Shown: positions 1 through 8,344 of the stretch, in pieces
Numbering within the stretch: position 1 is the first letter of the stretch
Layout of the letters: each line of letters starts with the position of its first letter
NCBI GenBank assembly: GCA_965243715.1
Contig: CBDEVU010000006.1
Span: 1-64,000 of the forward strand
Reading direction: 5' to 3'
Length of the DNA: 64,000 nt
DNA from: UBA11606 sp965243715
GTDB taxonomy: Bacteria; Actinomycetota; Acidimicrobiia; Acidimicrobiales; Aldehydirespiratoraceae
Translations under genes and position numbers: made by a program
Notes under the pieces: model-generated
Seen by the model: the letters and a program-made list of their open reading frames with translations, nothing else
Told to the model about the DNA's origin: nothing
Database searches by the model: none

Positions 1-643
1 GGTAGAGCTCCTCGGGGACCGACAAGCGCCCTGCGAGCAGCACGATCGAGACGATGGGAACGTTCATCCAGATCGCTGCCATCATTATGCCCATCATCCC
101 GGTCGGTTGATCGATCAACCAGGCCTTGGGCGAGTCCATCAGTCCGAGATCGGTGAGACCGTTGTTGACGACACCGACAGTGGCATTGAAGAACCAGGAG
201 AACTGGAAGCCGACCATCACCGGTGCGAACATCATGGGCATCATCAACAAGGTGCGGGCGGGCCCCAACTTGCGGGTCATGCGTGCCATCAACAGGGCCA
301 GTCCGAACCCGATCAATACCTGGAGATTCACGGTGACCGCCATGAACACGACGGTGTTTCGCAGCGATCTCCAGAAGACATCGTCGCCCCAGAGATGGGT
401 GTAGTTGTCGAACGCCTTGTCGGCGGTGAACCCCGACGTTTGTTCGGGGCGCAGCAGATTGTACGGGGTCAGCGAGAGGTACAACGAGTACAACATCGGG
501 TATACGACAATGGCACCGACGACGATCATCGACGGCGCCGTCATCAGGTATGGGAACCAGCGACGGCGGCGGGACCGAGCATCGGACCAATCGGTCGATG
601 CTTTTTTGGAGATGAGTTCGGGGTCGTCGATCGTCGCAGTCAC
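1..643 (-). CDS. Carbohydrate ABC transporter permease (MalF/UgpA type), partial
   Basis: Inner-membrane permease of a sugar ABC importer, cut by the window start so only about 214 N-terminal residues are visible. Read from a GTG at 643, the protein begins VTATIDDPELISKK, has a basic stretch (RSRRRRWFPYL), then a first membrane segment (SMIVVGAIVVYPMLYSLYLS) and further hydrophobic helices, as in the binding-protein-dependent permease family 1. The EAA loop would lie beyond the window. It follows the substrate-binding protein gene in the same direction, separated by a strong stem-loop. The operon context (fuconolactonase-like and mutarotase genes) suggests import of L-fucose or a related deoxysugar, which is inference. 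Confidence 0.88.
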   Translation of the reverse strand, partial: MTATIDDPELISKKASTDWSDARSRRRRWFPYLMTAPSMIVVGAIVVYPMLYSLYLSLTPYNLLRPEQTSGFTADKAFDNYTHLWGDDVFWRSLRNTVVFMAVTVNLQVLIGFGLALLMARMTRKLGPARTLLMMPMMFAPVMVGFQFSWFFNATVGVVNNGLTDLGLMDSPKAWLIDQPTGMMGIMMAAIWMNVPIVSIVLLAGRLSVPEELY

Positions 644-674
644 AGTGAGTTCTCGTCAGGGCGGGCGGGGAGGA

Positions 675-720
675 CTTCCGGTGGGGGAGCGCACACGATT
701 GTGCGCTCCCCCACCGGAAG
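675..720 (-). terminator. Intercistronic perfect stem-loop between binding-protein and permease genes
   Basis: A 20-bp perfect inverted repeat (675-694 with 701-720) around a 6-nt loop starts immediately after the region encoding the C-terminus of the binding protein and ends 32 nt before the permease start. There is no long T run. It is best read as an attenuator or 3'-stabilising hairpin that gives more binding protein than permease, a common arrangement in sugar ABC operons. Confidence 0.75.
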
Positions 721-730
721 CTAGTTGGGA

Positions 731-2247
731 TTAGTAGCCGAGGCTGTCAAGCAGATCGGCGGTGTCGTCCACCGCATCCGCGAGACCGTCCTTGACGCTC
801 TTGTCACCGAGGATGATCGCCTGGAGCGTTGGCACGAAAGTGTCCGTGAACGAGATCCAATCGGCGAATTGGGGCACCCCACGGAAGTCGTCGGCGAGTA
901 GCTCCTGGAACAACACGAGCCGCTCGCTGTCAGCAGCGACATCAGAAGAAGCGCCATCGGCAATCGCACGCTCCCACACGTCAGAACGCACCGAGAGAAG
1001 GCCCAGCTGGGACTCCTCGTAGGCCACGCGCTCAGAGGTGAGGAACTTGAGGAGCTGGACAGCGGCTTCCTTGTTCTCGGAGGCCTGGGCCACCGAGAAG
1101 GCATGGGCGCCGGCCAGCCGGTCCGGACCGAACCCTCGGAACCCGTGACGCCAACTGTTTGACCGAAGTTGCCGGCGATCGCCGGGCAGCTCTCGGGATC
1201 CTGGAAGTACGAGTACCAACCGGGCCATTCGACGTAGAACGCCACGTTGCCGTCGCAGAAGTTCTGCGCGACCTCGGGCCACAACAGGTTCGGCGTGTCG
1301 GCGGGGATCAGATCGTTCTCGTAGAGGTCACGCATCCACTGGGCGGTCTGAACGCCGGCAGCCGAATCGAAGATCGGGTTGAGATCGTCGTCGAAGTAGT
1401 TGCCACCGTTGGCGATGAGCAGTTCGTAGAAGCGACCCGCGAGTCCTTCTTCCTTGCCGGCGAACTGGGTACCGATCGGCACCGCGTCCGAACCGACGAA
1501 GTACTCCGCCATGTCGTACATCTCGTCGATGGTCGCCGGCGCGGCCAGCGGATAGCCGTACTCGGTCTCGAACGCGGCCTGATGGGCAGCATCCTCGAAC
1601 AGGTCGAGCCGATAGTGCATCGAGCTGATGTCAGCGTGACGGGGCAGCAACTGGATATCACCATTGATCGTGGCCGCCTCCATGATGGCAGGCGAGAACA
1701 CTGCGAGTTCCTCGTCCGTCAGCCAATCCTGGAGCGGTTCGGTGAAGTTGGTGAACTGCGCCATGAAACTCGTGTGGTTCCAGGCGACATCGAAGTCGAC
1801 AGTGCCGCTTGCGTAGGTCGTCTTCAGGTAGCGGTCGATCTCGAAACCATCGCCGAGGAAGACCAGTTCGACGGACGCTCCTGTCGCCTCCTCGAACACG
1901 TTGAGCGACTCATACATGGCCTCATACGGCTGACCGCCGATCATGGCCATGCGGAGCTCTACGCCCGAAAGGTCCTTGTCGATGCCGGCGTAGGCACCCA
2001 AGGTCGCAGCGTCGACGTTGAAGTCGGCGCCGTGGTCATCAGCATCAGTGTCGGTATCAGCGTCAGCATCGGCGTCGGTATCAGCGTCAGCATCGGCATT
2101 ACCGCTACCGGTATCGTCGGACTGAGAGCTGTTGTCGACATCTGCAGCATCGTCATCATCGCTGCCGCAGGCCGCGGCGGCCAGCGACAGCGCGACCAAG
2201 ACAGCTAGTGCTGCCATGGCCCTCTTCTTTCGTATTCGTTGATTCAT
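731..2247 (-). CDS. Sugar ABC transporter substrate-binding lipoprotein, frameshifted
   Basis: Extracellular solute-binding protein (family 1) that would capture a sugar and hand it to the adjacent permease. The start at 2247 gives MNQRIRKKRAM, a hydrophobic signal and a lipobox ending AAAC, so it is a lipoprotein. An Asp/Ala/Thr-rich spacer follows before the folded domain. The frame beginning at 2247 is coherent to about 1145 (NFGQTVGV), after which homology continues in another frame (GPDRLAGAHAFSVAQASE) to a stop at 731. Adding one G to the G3 run at 1142-1144 or 1133-1135 restores a 505-residue protein. This may be a sequencing error rather than true decay. It lies in the LacI-controlled operon downstream of the mutarotase gene. 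Confidence 0.82.
2050..2097 (-). repeat. Two exact 24-bp tandem units encoding an Asp/Ala/Thr-rich linker
   Basis: Positions 2050-2073 and 2074-2097 are identical 24-bp units, with degenerate copies on both sides. They encode the acidic spacer between the lipid anchor and the sugar-binding domain. The tract may vary in length by replication slippage. Confidence 0.85.
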
Positions 2248-2331
2248 TTTCTCCCCCTAGGGTGTGCTTATTGGTGTGTGTCAGTTGGTGTTTTGGAAAT
2301 AGTGCGTGTGGCTGGTTGCGGTAGTGCGAGG

Positions 2332-2649
2332 TCAATCGATGTGGAAGACCTCCTTGAGCGGGAGCCACCAGTCGCCGCCGGGATCGACCGGCTCCTGCAT
2401 CGGCTTCACGAAGTCCCACCACTCTTGGGTGAGCTGGTCCGCGGCCATCTTGTCCATGTCGGCGTCGAAGTCGTCGCCCACGTACTCGAAGTAGGCGAAC
2501 AACCGGTTGTCGATCAGGAAGATGGAGTAGTTGCGGATGTTGCACTCGTGAATCGTGGCGAGCACTCCCGGCCATACCGCCGCGTGGGCCTCCACGTAGG
2601 CATCGACCTGGTCGGGCTTGACCCCGATCAATTGGCCGACGCGCTTCAT
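2332..2649 (-). CDS. L-rhamnose/L-fucose mutarotase-like protein (RhaM/RhaU family)
   Basis: A 105-residue protein of the L-rhamnose mutarotase family (COG3254), which interconverts anomers of 6-deoxy sugars. Visible family features are the N-terminal KRVGQLIGVKPDQVDAY, AVWPGVLATIHECNIRNYSIF, the FEYVGDDFDADM segment and the WWDFVKPMQEP near the end. Start chosen at the ATG at 2649 because it overlaps the stop of the upstream amidohydrolase by ATGA and because family members begin here. In this operon it probably supplies the correct anomer to a sugar dehydrogenase. The exact sugar (fucose or rhamnose) cannot be decided from sequence alone. Confidence 0.9.
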   Translation of the reverse strand: MKRVGQLIGVKPDQVDAYVEAHAAVWPGVLATIHECNIRNYSIFLIDNRLFAYFEYVGDDFDADMDKMAADQLTQEWWDFVKPMQEPVDPGGDWWLPLKEVFHID

Positions 2650-3503
2650 GACGTCACATCGCCGATGTTGTACACGGAAGCGGCGGTGCCGCCCATGATC
2701 GCCGCCCGGTCGTCGCCATCGATGCCGAGTTGATCGAGCACGCTGCACGTCTCGTCGAAGACCTGTGCATAGTCGCTCGCCAATTCGGCGACTGGCCAGT
2801 CGCTCCCGAACATCAGCCGATCGGGACCAAACACATCTATCGCATGGCCGACGCACTCGACGAGATCAGTGGCCGACCAATCGTCGGCCCCGACCTCAGT
2901 GCCGAGGCCAGAGACCTTCGCCACGACGTTGTCATGGGTCGCAGAGGTGGCCAGATCGGCCTTCCACGCCGTGAGATCGCCCGATGCGATCGGCGGTTTC
3001 GCGAGATGGTCGATGACGATCCGGAGCCCGGGGCACGCAGCGGCCAGTGTGGGGACGTGGCCGAGATGTAGTGGGTACAGCGCGACGACATCGAACACGA
3101 GACCCTTGCTCTCGAGGATCCGTAGGCTCTGGATCACGTCGGGGCGGACCAGCCAGTCGGGGTCGGCCTCATCGTGGTTCAGGTGGCGCACGCCGCGATA
3201 CTTCGGGTGGTCGAGGTACGTTTCGTCGAGCAACCGTTCGCTCGCGGCGGTGTCGGTGAGCGGTAGCCAACCCACGACAGCGGCGATGAAATCGTGCACG
3301 TCGGATTGGGCGAGCATGGAGTCGGTATCGTCGAGGGTCCGTGCGGCCTGGACGACGATCGTGGCATCGACACCCGCGGCAGCGAGCATCGGCTCGAGAT
3401 CGGCGGGTCCGAAGTTGCGGTAGATCGCCGCGAGGTCAGGGGTGAGCCAGTCGTATCGGCCGGTATCGAGGTTCCAGTAGTGCTGGTGGGCATCGATGAT
3501 CAT
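2646..3503 (-). CDS. Amidohydrolase, L-fuconolactonase-like
   Basis: A 285-residue TIM-barrel metal hydrolase of the amidohydrolase-2 family, most like L-fucono-1,5-lactonase and other sugar lactonases. It starts MIIDAHQHYWNL, giving the HxH metal motif at residues 6-8. Later landmarks are VIDHLAKPP (metal-ligand His) and MFGSDWPV (catalytic Asp). Its stop overlaps the mutarotase start by four bases, so the two are translationally coupled. Expected role is hydrolysis of the aldonolactone formed by sugar C1 oxidation, the step before the FucD-like dehydratase encoded at 9097-10407. Substrate assignment rests on neighbours. Confidence 0.88.
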   Translation of the reverse strand: MIIDAHQHYWNLDTGRYDWLTPDLAAIYRNFGPADLEPMLAAAGVDATIVVQAARTLDDTDSMLAQSDVHDFIAAVVGWLPLTDTAASERLLDETYLDHPKYRGVRHLNHDEADPDWLVRPDVIQSLRILESKGLVFDVVALYPLHLGHVPTLAAACPGLRIVIDHLAKPPIASGDLTAWKADLATSATHDNVVAKVSGLGTEVGADDWSATDLVECVGHAIDVFGPDRLMFGSDWPVAELASDYAQVFDETCSVLDQLGIDGDDRAAIMGGTAASVYNIGDVTS

Positions 3504-3630
3504 TTTGGTAGAACGCCTTCCCAGGTCGGAGCCATGATCAAGCGATCGAACGAGTACATACCCGCATCCAGGTCGATAGCCGACGAGACACGCGGTTGAC
3601 CATCGCTGCGTCGAGCCGATCGCACGCCGT

Positions 3631-4491
3631 TCACGACCGTATCTCGATGCCGAGTTCGTCGGCCTTGGCACTGATGTTGGTGTGAGCGAGTTTGACCTGG
3701 TCCATCGGCAAGTGCTCGACCATGGCAAAGGTGTCGGGACCCAGCGCCTCGGTGCGTGTCAGGACTCCGGCGAGGTCGAGGATGCCGCATCCCGGTACCG
3801 CTTCGCTGATGTGGACGACGAGGCGGTCATCGAGTTGCACGTCTTTGACGTGGACGGTGCCGCAATATCGGCCGAGTTCACCAAAGAGCTCGTCGAGCAT
3901 TGCCGTATGGTCGAATGCCGTGGGCAAGTCGTTGATGAAGTTGACCGGATCTATGTTGACCCGAACGTGCTCGGGAGCAACTTGTTCGATGATCCGACGA
4001 ACGCGGGACGGTGAATTGAGCGTTGTGGTGCCGTGGACCTCGAGAACTACGCAAACGTCCAGGTCAACGGCGGTTTCAACGATCTCGGCAAGGCTGCGCA
4101 CGAAGCGCTGCTCTGCTTCGGCGGTGTGGTTGCCCGGGTGGGGCCACCAGTCGCCGCGCGGATTGAGGCTGGTGGGCCGAACGCCGGCGAACGCGACGCC
4201 GAGTCGGTGTGCGAGACGGACCACACCGCGGGCCTCTTCGACTCCCGCCCGCCGGGTGTCCTCGTCGGGCGAGATGATGCATGAGTATGGCCCCCAGGCC
4301 TGAAGTAGGTGAAGGCTGGAGTCGGCGATCGCCTTACGGACATCATCGACGACGTGGTCGGCGATGTCATCAGCCGGAACCGTGCTGTGGGCGCCGAGAG
4401 CGCTGAAGCCGAACCGGCGCGCCCGATCGAGCATCGGAGCATCGACATCGGTGAAGTCACTCGCGATGAGCCCGAGCAATCCGATTCGCAT
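3631..4491 (-). CDS. Sugar phosphate isomerase/epimerase-like TIM-barrel protein
   Basis: A 286-residue protein of the xylose-isomerase-like TIM barrel / AP-endonuclease-2 superfamily. Supporting segments are VVLEVHGTTTLNSP (strand with the metal-binding Glu), NIDPVNFIND (Asp-rich metal site), GTVHVKDVQLDD (typical VHxKD motif) and ALGPDTFAMVEHLP with a terminal Glu. It is the first gene of the leftward operon driven from the double LacI operator. The family includes ketose epimerases and inositol enzymes, so the reaction here is unknown. A 127-nt spacer separates it from the lactonase gene. Confidence 0.8.
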   Translation of the reverse strand: MRIGLLGLIASDFTDVDAPMLDRARRFGFSALGAHSTVPADDIADHVVDDVRKAIADSSLHLLQAWGPYSCIISPDEDTRRAGVEEARGVVRLAHRLGVAFAGVRPTSLNPRGDWWPHPGNHTAEAEQRFVRSLAEIVETAVDLDVCVVLEVHGTTTLNSPSRVRRIIEQVAPEHVRVNIDPVNFINDLPTAFDHTAMLDELFGELGRYCGTVHVKDVQLDDRLVVHISEAVPGCGILDLAGVLTRTEALGPDTFAMVEHLPMDQVKLAHTNISAKADELGIEIRS

Positions 4492-4514
4492 CTCAGCTCA
4501 CCCCCTCGGTGCCG

Positions 4515-4550
4515 GTGGTATTTTGGTCAAGCGCTTGACCAAAATACCAC
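4515..4550. promoter_or_regulatory. LacI-family operator O1, 36-bp perfect palindrome
   Basis: GTGGTATTTTGGTCAAGC followed by its exact reverse complement, centred between 4532 and 4533. The core TCAAGCGCTTGA has the central CG of LacI/PurR-type operators. It lies 24 bp upstream of the leftward isomerase start and upstream of the divergent lacI-type gene. Confidence 0.88.
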
Positions 4551-4565
4551 TTCATAAGCAATCTA

Positions 4566-4579
4566 GTCAAGCGCTTGAC
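4566..4579. promoter_or_regulatory. LacI-family operator O2
   Basis: GTCAAGCGCTTGAC, a perfect 14-bp palindrome sharing the core of O1. The two centres are exactly 40 bp apart, close to four helical turns, so both could be bound on the same face of the DNA. Confidence 0.85.
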
Positions 4580-4657
4580 CAGAGTTCCCACGCGCTTCGA
4601 TGTTGGCACTACTGTTGGGCCAGTTTGGCGCGTCGAGCGCCGCAGAGGAGCAACACC

Positions 4658-5695
4658 ATGACCAAAAGCAGCGGACGCACCACGATCCAGGACGTGGCGG
4701 CCCTCGCCGGAGTCGACCGCGCCGTGGTGTCGAAGGTTCTGGCCAATGATCCGAACCTGCGCGTGCGTGATGAGACCCGCCAACGGGTCATCGACGCTAC
4801 CGAAAAACTGAACTATCGGCCCCATGTCTTCGCCCGTCGGCTTGCTACCCGCACATCGGGCACCATCGGCCTGCTTGTTCCCGACTACCGCAACCCCGTA
4901 TACGCCGAGATCATTGCCGGCGCCGAGTCGGTCACCACCGAGCGCGACCTCCTGCTCTGGACGGCGAGCACCGCAGCGTACGTGCCCGATCAGTACCGGG
5001 CGCTGCTCGACAGTGGCCTCATGGACGCCCTGCTTGTGGCGGGCGTCGGCGGCGATGAGCAGGTGCAGCAACTCATCGCGACCTGTCCGATCCCCGTCCT
5101 GCCGCTCAACCGGCGGATCCCCCCGATTGACCGTTGGGCGATCCTCGAAGATCATCGTGCCGCAGCGATCGCCACGCGGCACCTCATCGAGGCTGGGCAC
5201 GGCCGCATCGGTTTCCTCGGCGGCCCTGAGCATGCCGACACAGCCCGCCGTCGGCTCGAGGGCTTCCGTGATGCGATGCAGGAGGCGGGGCTTGCCGCCG
5301 ATGAAGGCCACATCGCCAGTGCCGACTACACCCCTGCAGGCGGCGCCGAGGCGATCGAAGTCGTCGTCCGCCACCTCGATCCACCGACGGCGATCGTCGC
5401 CGCCAACGCGGTCGCCGCGCTCGGTGCCTGGTCGCGGCTCGACGAACTCGGTGTGGCTGTTCCGGCCGATATGTCGATCGTGGCGATCCACCGGCTGCCG
5501 ATCGAAGCGTTCCGAGTGCCGCCACTCACGTCCGTGCCACTTCCCCTTCGTCGCCTCGGCCGGAGAGCCGCCGAGTTGGTGCTCGATACACCGCCGACTC
5601 ATCCCATCAACGAGACGATCGTCGAAGACATCGCCGTCGCACCAGGCGGCACCACTGCCTCCCCTCGGCAGCGAGCCCTCACCGTGCGAGAATGA
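4658..5695 (+). CDS. LacI-family transcriptional regulator
   Basis: A 345-residue sugar-responsive repressor. The HTH is at about residues 8-30 (RTTIQDVAALAGVDRAVVSK), followed by the hinge RPHVFARRLATR and a periplasmic-binding-protein-like effector domain (GTIGLLVPDYRNPVYAEI, GHGRIGFLGGPEHADTARRR, VPADMSIVAIH). Start at the ATG at 4658 with GAGGAG upstream. It is divergent from the isomerase-lactonase-mutarotase-ABC operon, with two matching palindromes in between, so it very probably represses that operon and itself until a sugar ligand binds. Confidence 0.93.
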   Translation: MTKSSGRTTIQDVAALAGVDRAVVSKVLANDPNLRVRDETRQRVIDATEKLNYRPHVFARRLATRTSGTIGLLVPDYRNPVYAEIIAGAESVTTERDLLLWTASTAAYVPDQYRALLDSGLMDALLVAGVGGDEQVQQLIATCPIPVLPLNRRIPPIDRWAILEDHRAAAIATRHLIEAGHGRIGFLGGPEHADTARRRLEGFRDAMQEAGLAADEGHIASADYTPAGGAEAIEVVVRHLDPPTAIVAANAVAALGAWSRLDELGVAVPADMSIVAIHRLPIEAFRVPPLTSVPLPLRRLGRRAAELVLDTPPTHPINETIVEDIAVAPGGTTASPRQRALTVRE

Positions 5696-5727
5696 ATCGA
5701 GCGATGGATCGGTGTTCCGGCGGATGA

Positions 5728-6972
5728 TCATTCGATCAGCTCCGAGCTGCAGCCGGGGGCCTGCGGCGTGAGATAGCGACCACCCTCGACGATCGCCGGG
5801 TGGACAAAATGCTCGCGGAGGTGCGGGATGTACTCCAAGAAGAGGGCCTCATGATCGAGCGCGATGTGATTGAACAGCACCAGATGCTGGTGGATCTGCC
5901 CCATGTCGCCCACGTGGGGCATGATCGGCAGGCCGGCCTTTCGGGCCAGCATGCTGACGGCGAGGAACTCCCCCACGCCAGCGAGGCGCACACAGTCGGG
6001 CTGCACATACGTCATCGCTTCGGCAGCGATGAAGTTCTTGAAGTCGACCCGGTTCGACAGATGCTCGCCGGTGGCGACCGCGAGCGGCGCGATCTCACGG
6101 GCGATTCGGGCGTGACCGAGGAGGTCGTCAGGATGCGTGGGTTCCTCGATCCACAACGGCCGCACGTCGGCCATTGCGGCGCACAACTCAAGCGCCCGTG
6201 GCACGCTCCACGCCTGGTTGGCATCAAGCATGACCATCTTGTCGTCGCCAATTAACTCGCGTATCAGCGAGGCGCGACGCACATCGCGATCACCATCGGG
6301 TGAGCCGACCTTCAATTTGACAGCTTCGAATCCCCGCCCGAGAGCGATGGTCACGTTCTCGAGGAGCACTTCATCCGAGTAGGCGATCCAACCGACCGAC
6401 GTGTCGTACCCTGGGTAGCCCCGTTTCAGCACGCCCATCCGTTCACCCCGCGAAGCGTGGGCATCGGTGAGTAGCGCGAGCGCCTGGTCGTGAGTGAGCG
6501 CGTCCTCGAGGTAGCTGAGGTCGATCAGGGCGACGACCTGCTCGGGCTCGAGGTCGAGCAGGAGCGACCACAGAGGGCGATCCTCGAGCTTCGCCCAAAG
6601 ATCGAAGCAAGCGTTGGTCACCGAGCTGAGTGCGAGGTGTACCGCGCCCTTGTGGGGGCCGAGCCAACGCAGCTGGGGATCGTCGGCAAGATCGCGTGAC
6701 ACCGCCCCGAAGTTCGCCATCATCTCACCGAAGTCTCGACCGACGAGGCAGTGGCCATATTCCTCGATCAGTCGGCACACGATTTCGTTGCCGGCGCCGA
6801 GCGTGAATGTGAGGCCCATCCCGACATGGCTGCTCCCACTGAGGCGGATCTCGGCTACGGCATACGAGTACACCGGCATCGAGTGCACGGCGTCGGTTCC
6901 TTCGCCAGGTGCGAGCGGGAACCGCCGATCACGCCCCACCACCGACGAAACCCCTCTGTTCAGAGATACCAT
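5728..6972 (-). CDS. Enolase-superfamily sugar acid dehydratase (FucD-like paralogue)
   Basis: A 414-residue mandelate racemase/muconate lactonizing enzyme relative, paralogous to the protein at 9097-10407. Catalytic landmarks: AVKLKVG (KxK lysine), VMLDANQAW (Asp), WIEEPTHPDD (Glu), VATGEHLSN (Glu/His) and PHVGDMGQIHQH (His near the end). The N-terminal RRFPLAPGEGTDAVHS aligns with the FPTSLEHHGSDAMN of the paralogue, as in L-fuconate dehydratases. The start at 6972 leaves almost no 5' leader because the CCTATAGG box is directly upstream, suggesting a leaderless or GntR-blocked transcript. Probable role: dehydration of an aldonate; substrate differs from or overlaps that of the paralogue. 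Confidence 0.87.
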   Translation of the reverse strand: MVSLNRGVSSVVGRDRRFPLAPGEGTDAVHSMPVYSYAVAEIRLSGSSHVGMGLTFTLGAGNEIVCRLIEEYGHCLVGRDFGEMMANFGAVSRDLADDPQLRWLGPHKGAVHLALSSVTNACFDLWAKLEDRPLWSLLLDLEPEQVVALIDLSYLEDALTHDQALALLTDAHASRGERMGVLKRGYPGYDTSVGWIAYSDEVLLENVTIALGRGFEAVKLKVGSPDGDRDVRRASLIRELIGDDKMVMLDANQAWSVPRALELCAAMADVRPLWIEEPTHPDDLLGHARIAREIAPLAVATGEHLSNRVDFKNFIAAEAMTYVQPDCVRLAGVGEFLAVSMLARKAGLPIMPHVGDMGQIHQHLVLFNHIALDHEALFLEYIPHLREHFVHPAIVEGGRYLTPQAPGCSSELIE

Positions 6973-6982
6973 ATCCTATAGG
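6973..6982. promoter_or_regulatory. Putative GntR operator (ATCCTATAGG box)
   Basis: ATCCTATAGG contains the palindrome CCTATAGG and sits immediately upstream of the enolase-superfamily start codon at 6972. The identical 10-mer occurs at 11584-11593 upstream of the FCD-type GntR gene, suggesting both promoters belong to that regulator. Confidence 0.6.
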
Positions 6983-7106
6983 GTATAGGCAATAGCCGAT
7001 AGGCGTCAATGGCTGAACCAGAATCTTGGCCCGTGACTCGGTCGACCTCCTGTCTCGTTTTGCAAGCGGTCGTTCGACGTTTGCACCGGGTACGGTGCAG
7101 GCTTGG

Positions 7107-8315
7107 TCAGTGCGTGATGAGGTCGGGTGTGAGCTCGGGTATGGCGCTTCGCCCGCACAGCGCCATTGTTCGTTTCATGCCTGACACGAGATGATGGAGC
7201 ACCCAGTCGACTCCGCGCTCGCCGCCGGCGCCGAGTCCATAAAGATATGGCCGCCCGACCATCACGGCATTGGCTCCCAACGCGCATGCCTTCACCACGT
7301 CGCTACCGCGCCGTACGCCGCCGTCACAGATGATCTCGATATCGCCGCCGACAGCATCGACGACGTCAGAGAGAATCTGAATAGGGGCGAGGGTCCCGTC
7401 GATCTGGCGGCCGCCGTGGTTGGAGAGAGCGATCGCATCGATGCCGAGTTGCGTTGCGCGTTTCGCGTCGTCGACGCGTTGGATCCCCTTCACAACGACC
7501 TTGAGATCGGTCATCTCGCGGATCCAGTCCAGGCTTTCCCACGACAGCGCCTGGTCGAACTGGGTATTGACATAGTCACTGAGGGCGATCGCGGTGCTGC
7601 CATCGATGCTGGTCATTCCGGCGATATTGGCGAACGTGATGGGTTCGTTGCGGAGTAGATCGATCGACCAGCGTGGGTGCAATGCTCCGTCGATGAGGGT
7701 ACCGAGACCGATCTTTGGTGGCAGCGTGAAGCCTCGTCGGACGTCACGTTCGCGGCGCCCGAGTACCGCTGCGTCGACTGTGACGACGATTGCCTCGTAG
7801 CCCGCCTGCTCGGCGCGGGTGATCATGTCTTTCACGATCCCCCGGTCCTTCCAGACGTACACCTGGAACCACAGCGGCACTGAGGTGACGGCGGCAAGCT
7901 CTTCGATCCCGCGTGTGCCGAGCGTAGACAGCGCATAGGGCATGCCGTACTTGGCAGCGGCACGAGCGACGGCAAGTTCGCCCTGCGGGTCGGCGATGCG
8001 GGTGAAACCCGTGGGGGCGAGGAGGACTGGGGTTTGTCGCTTCACCCCTAACAGGGTCGTCGACGTGTCGATTCCGGAGACGTCACACAACACATTCGGA
8101 TTTAGTTTCATGTCGGTGAAAGCCGAACAGTTGCGCCTCAGCGAAACCTCGTCTTCGGCGCCACCGTCGATGTAGTCGAAGACACCACCTGGTAGATTGC
8201 GTTTGGCGATCCGGCGGAGGTCATCGACGTTGCCGCAACGCGAGAGCTTCCGTTCGATGCGATTCCATTCGAACGACTTGAGCTGGACCAGTGAACGCAG
8301 CGACTCCAGCGTCAT
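7107..8315 (-). CDS. lldD: FMN-dependent alpha-hydroxy acid (L-lactate) dehydrogenase
   Basis: A 402-residue flavoprotein of the glycolate oxidase / L-lactate dehydrogenase family. Motifs: VFDYIDGGAEDEVSL, VLLAPTGFTRIADPQGE, LWFQVYVWKDRG, VVKGI (flavin-contacting Lys), SNHGGRQIDG (catalytic His and Arg) and ICDGGVRRGSDVVKACALGA. Start at the ATG at 8315, matching the family N-terminus; upstream in-frame sequence is low-complexity. In non-phosphorylating L-fucose degradation the last hydrolytic step releases pyruvate and L-lactate, so a lactate oxidase next to a FucD gene is coherent. Same direction as, and 29 bp after, the SDR gene. Confidence 0.9.
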   Translation of the reverse strand: MTLESLRSLVQLKSFEWNRIERKLSRCGNVDDLRRIAKRNLPGGVFDYIDGGAEDEVSLRRNCSAFTDMKLNPNVLCDVSGIDTSTTLLGVKRQTPVLLAPTGFTRIADPQGELAVARAAAKYGMPYALSTLGTRGIEELAAVTSVPLWFQVYVWKDRGIVKDMITRAEQAGYEAIVVTVDAAVLGRRERDVRRGFTLPPKIGLGTLIDGALHPRWSIDLLRNEPITFANIAGMTSIDGSTAIALSDYVNTQFDQALSWESLDWIREMTDLKVVVKGIQRVDDAKRATQLGIDAIALSNHGGRQIDGTLAPIQILSDVVDAVGGDIEIICDGGVRRGSDVVKACALGANAVMVGRPYLYGLGAGGERGVDWVLHHLVSGMKRTMALCGRSAIPELTPDLITH

Positions 8316-8344
8316 GGCGACGGTCTCCCTGTGCTCACGTCGGG

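Noticed and set aside
2050..2097. 24-bp tandem repeat as CRISPR
   Set aside because: Units are contiguous and coding for an acidic linker.
1159..2208. Long rightward frame opposite the sugar-binding protein gene
   Set aside because: It is the complement of the repeat-rich lipoprotein gene, with no family features; third-position bias of high-GC coding DNA explains it.
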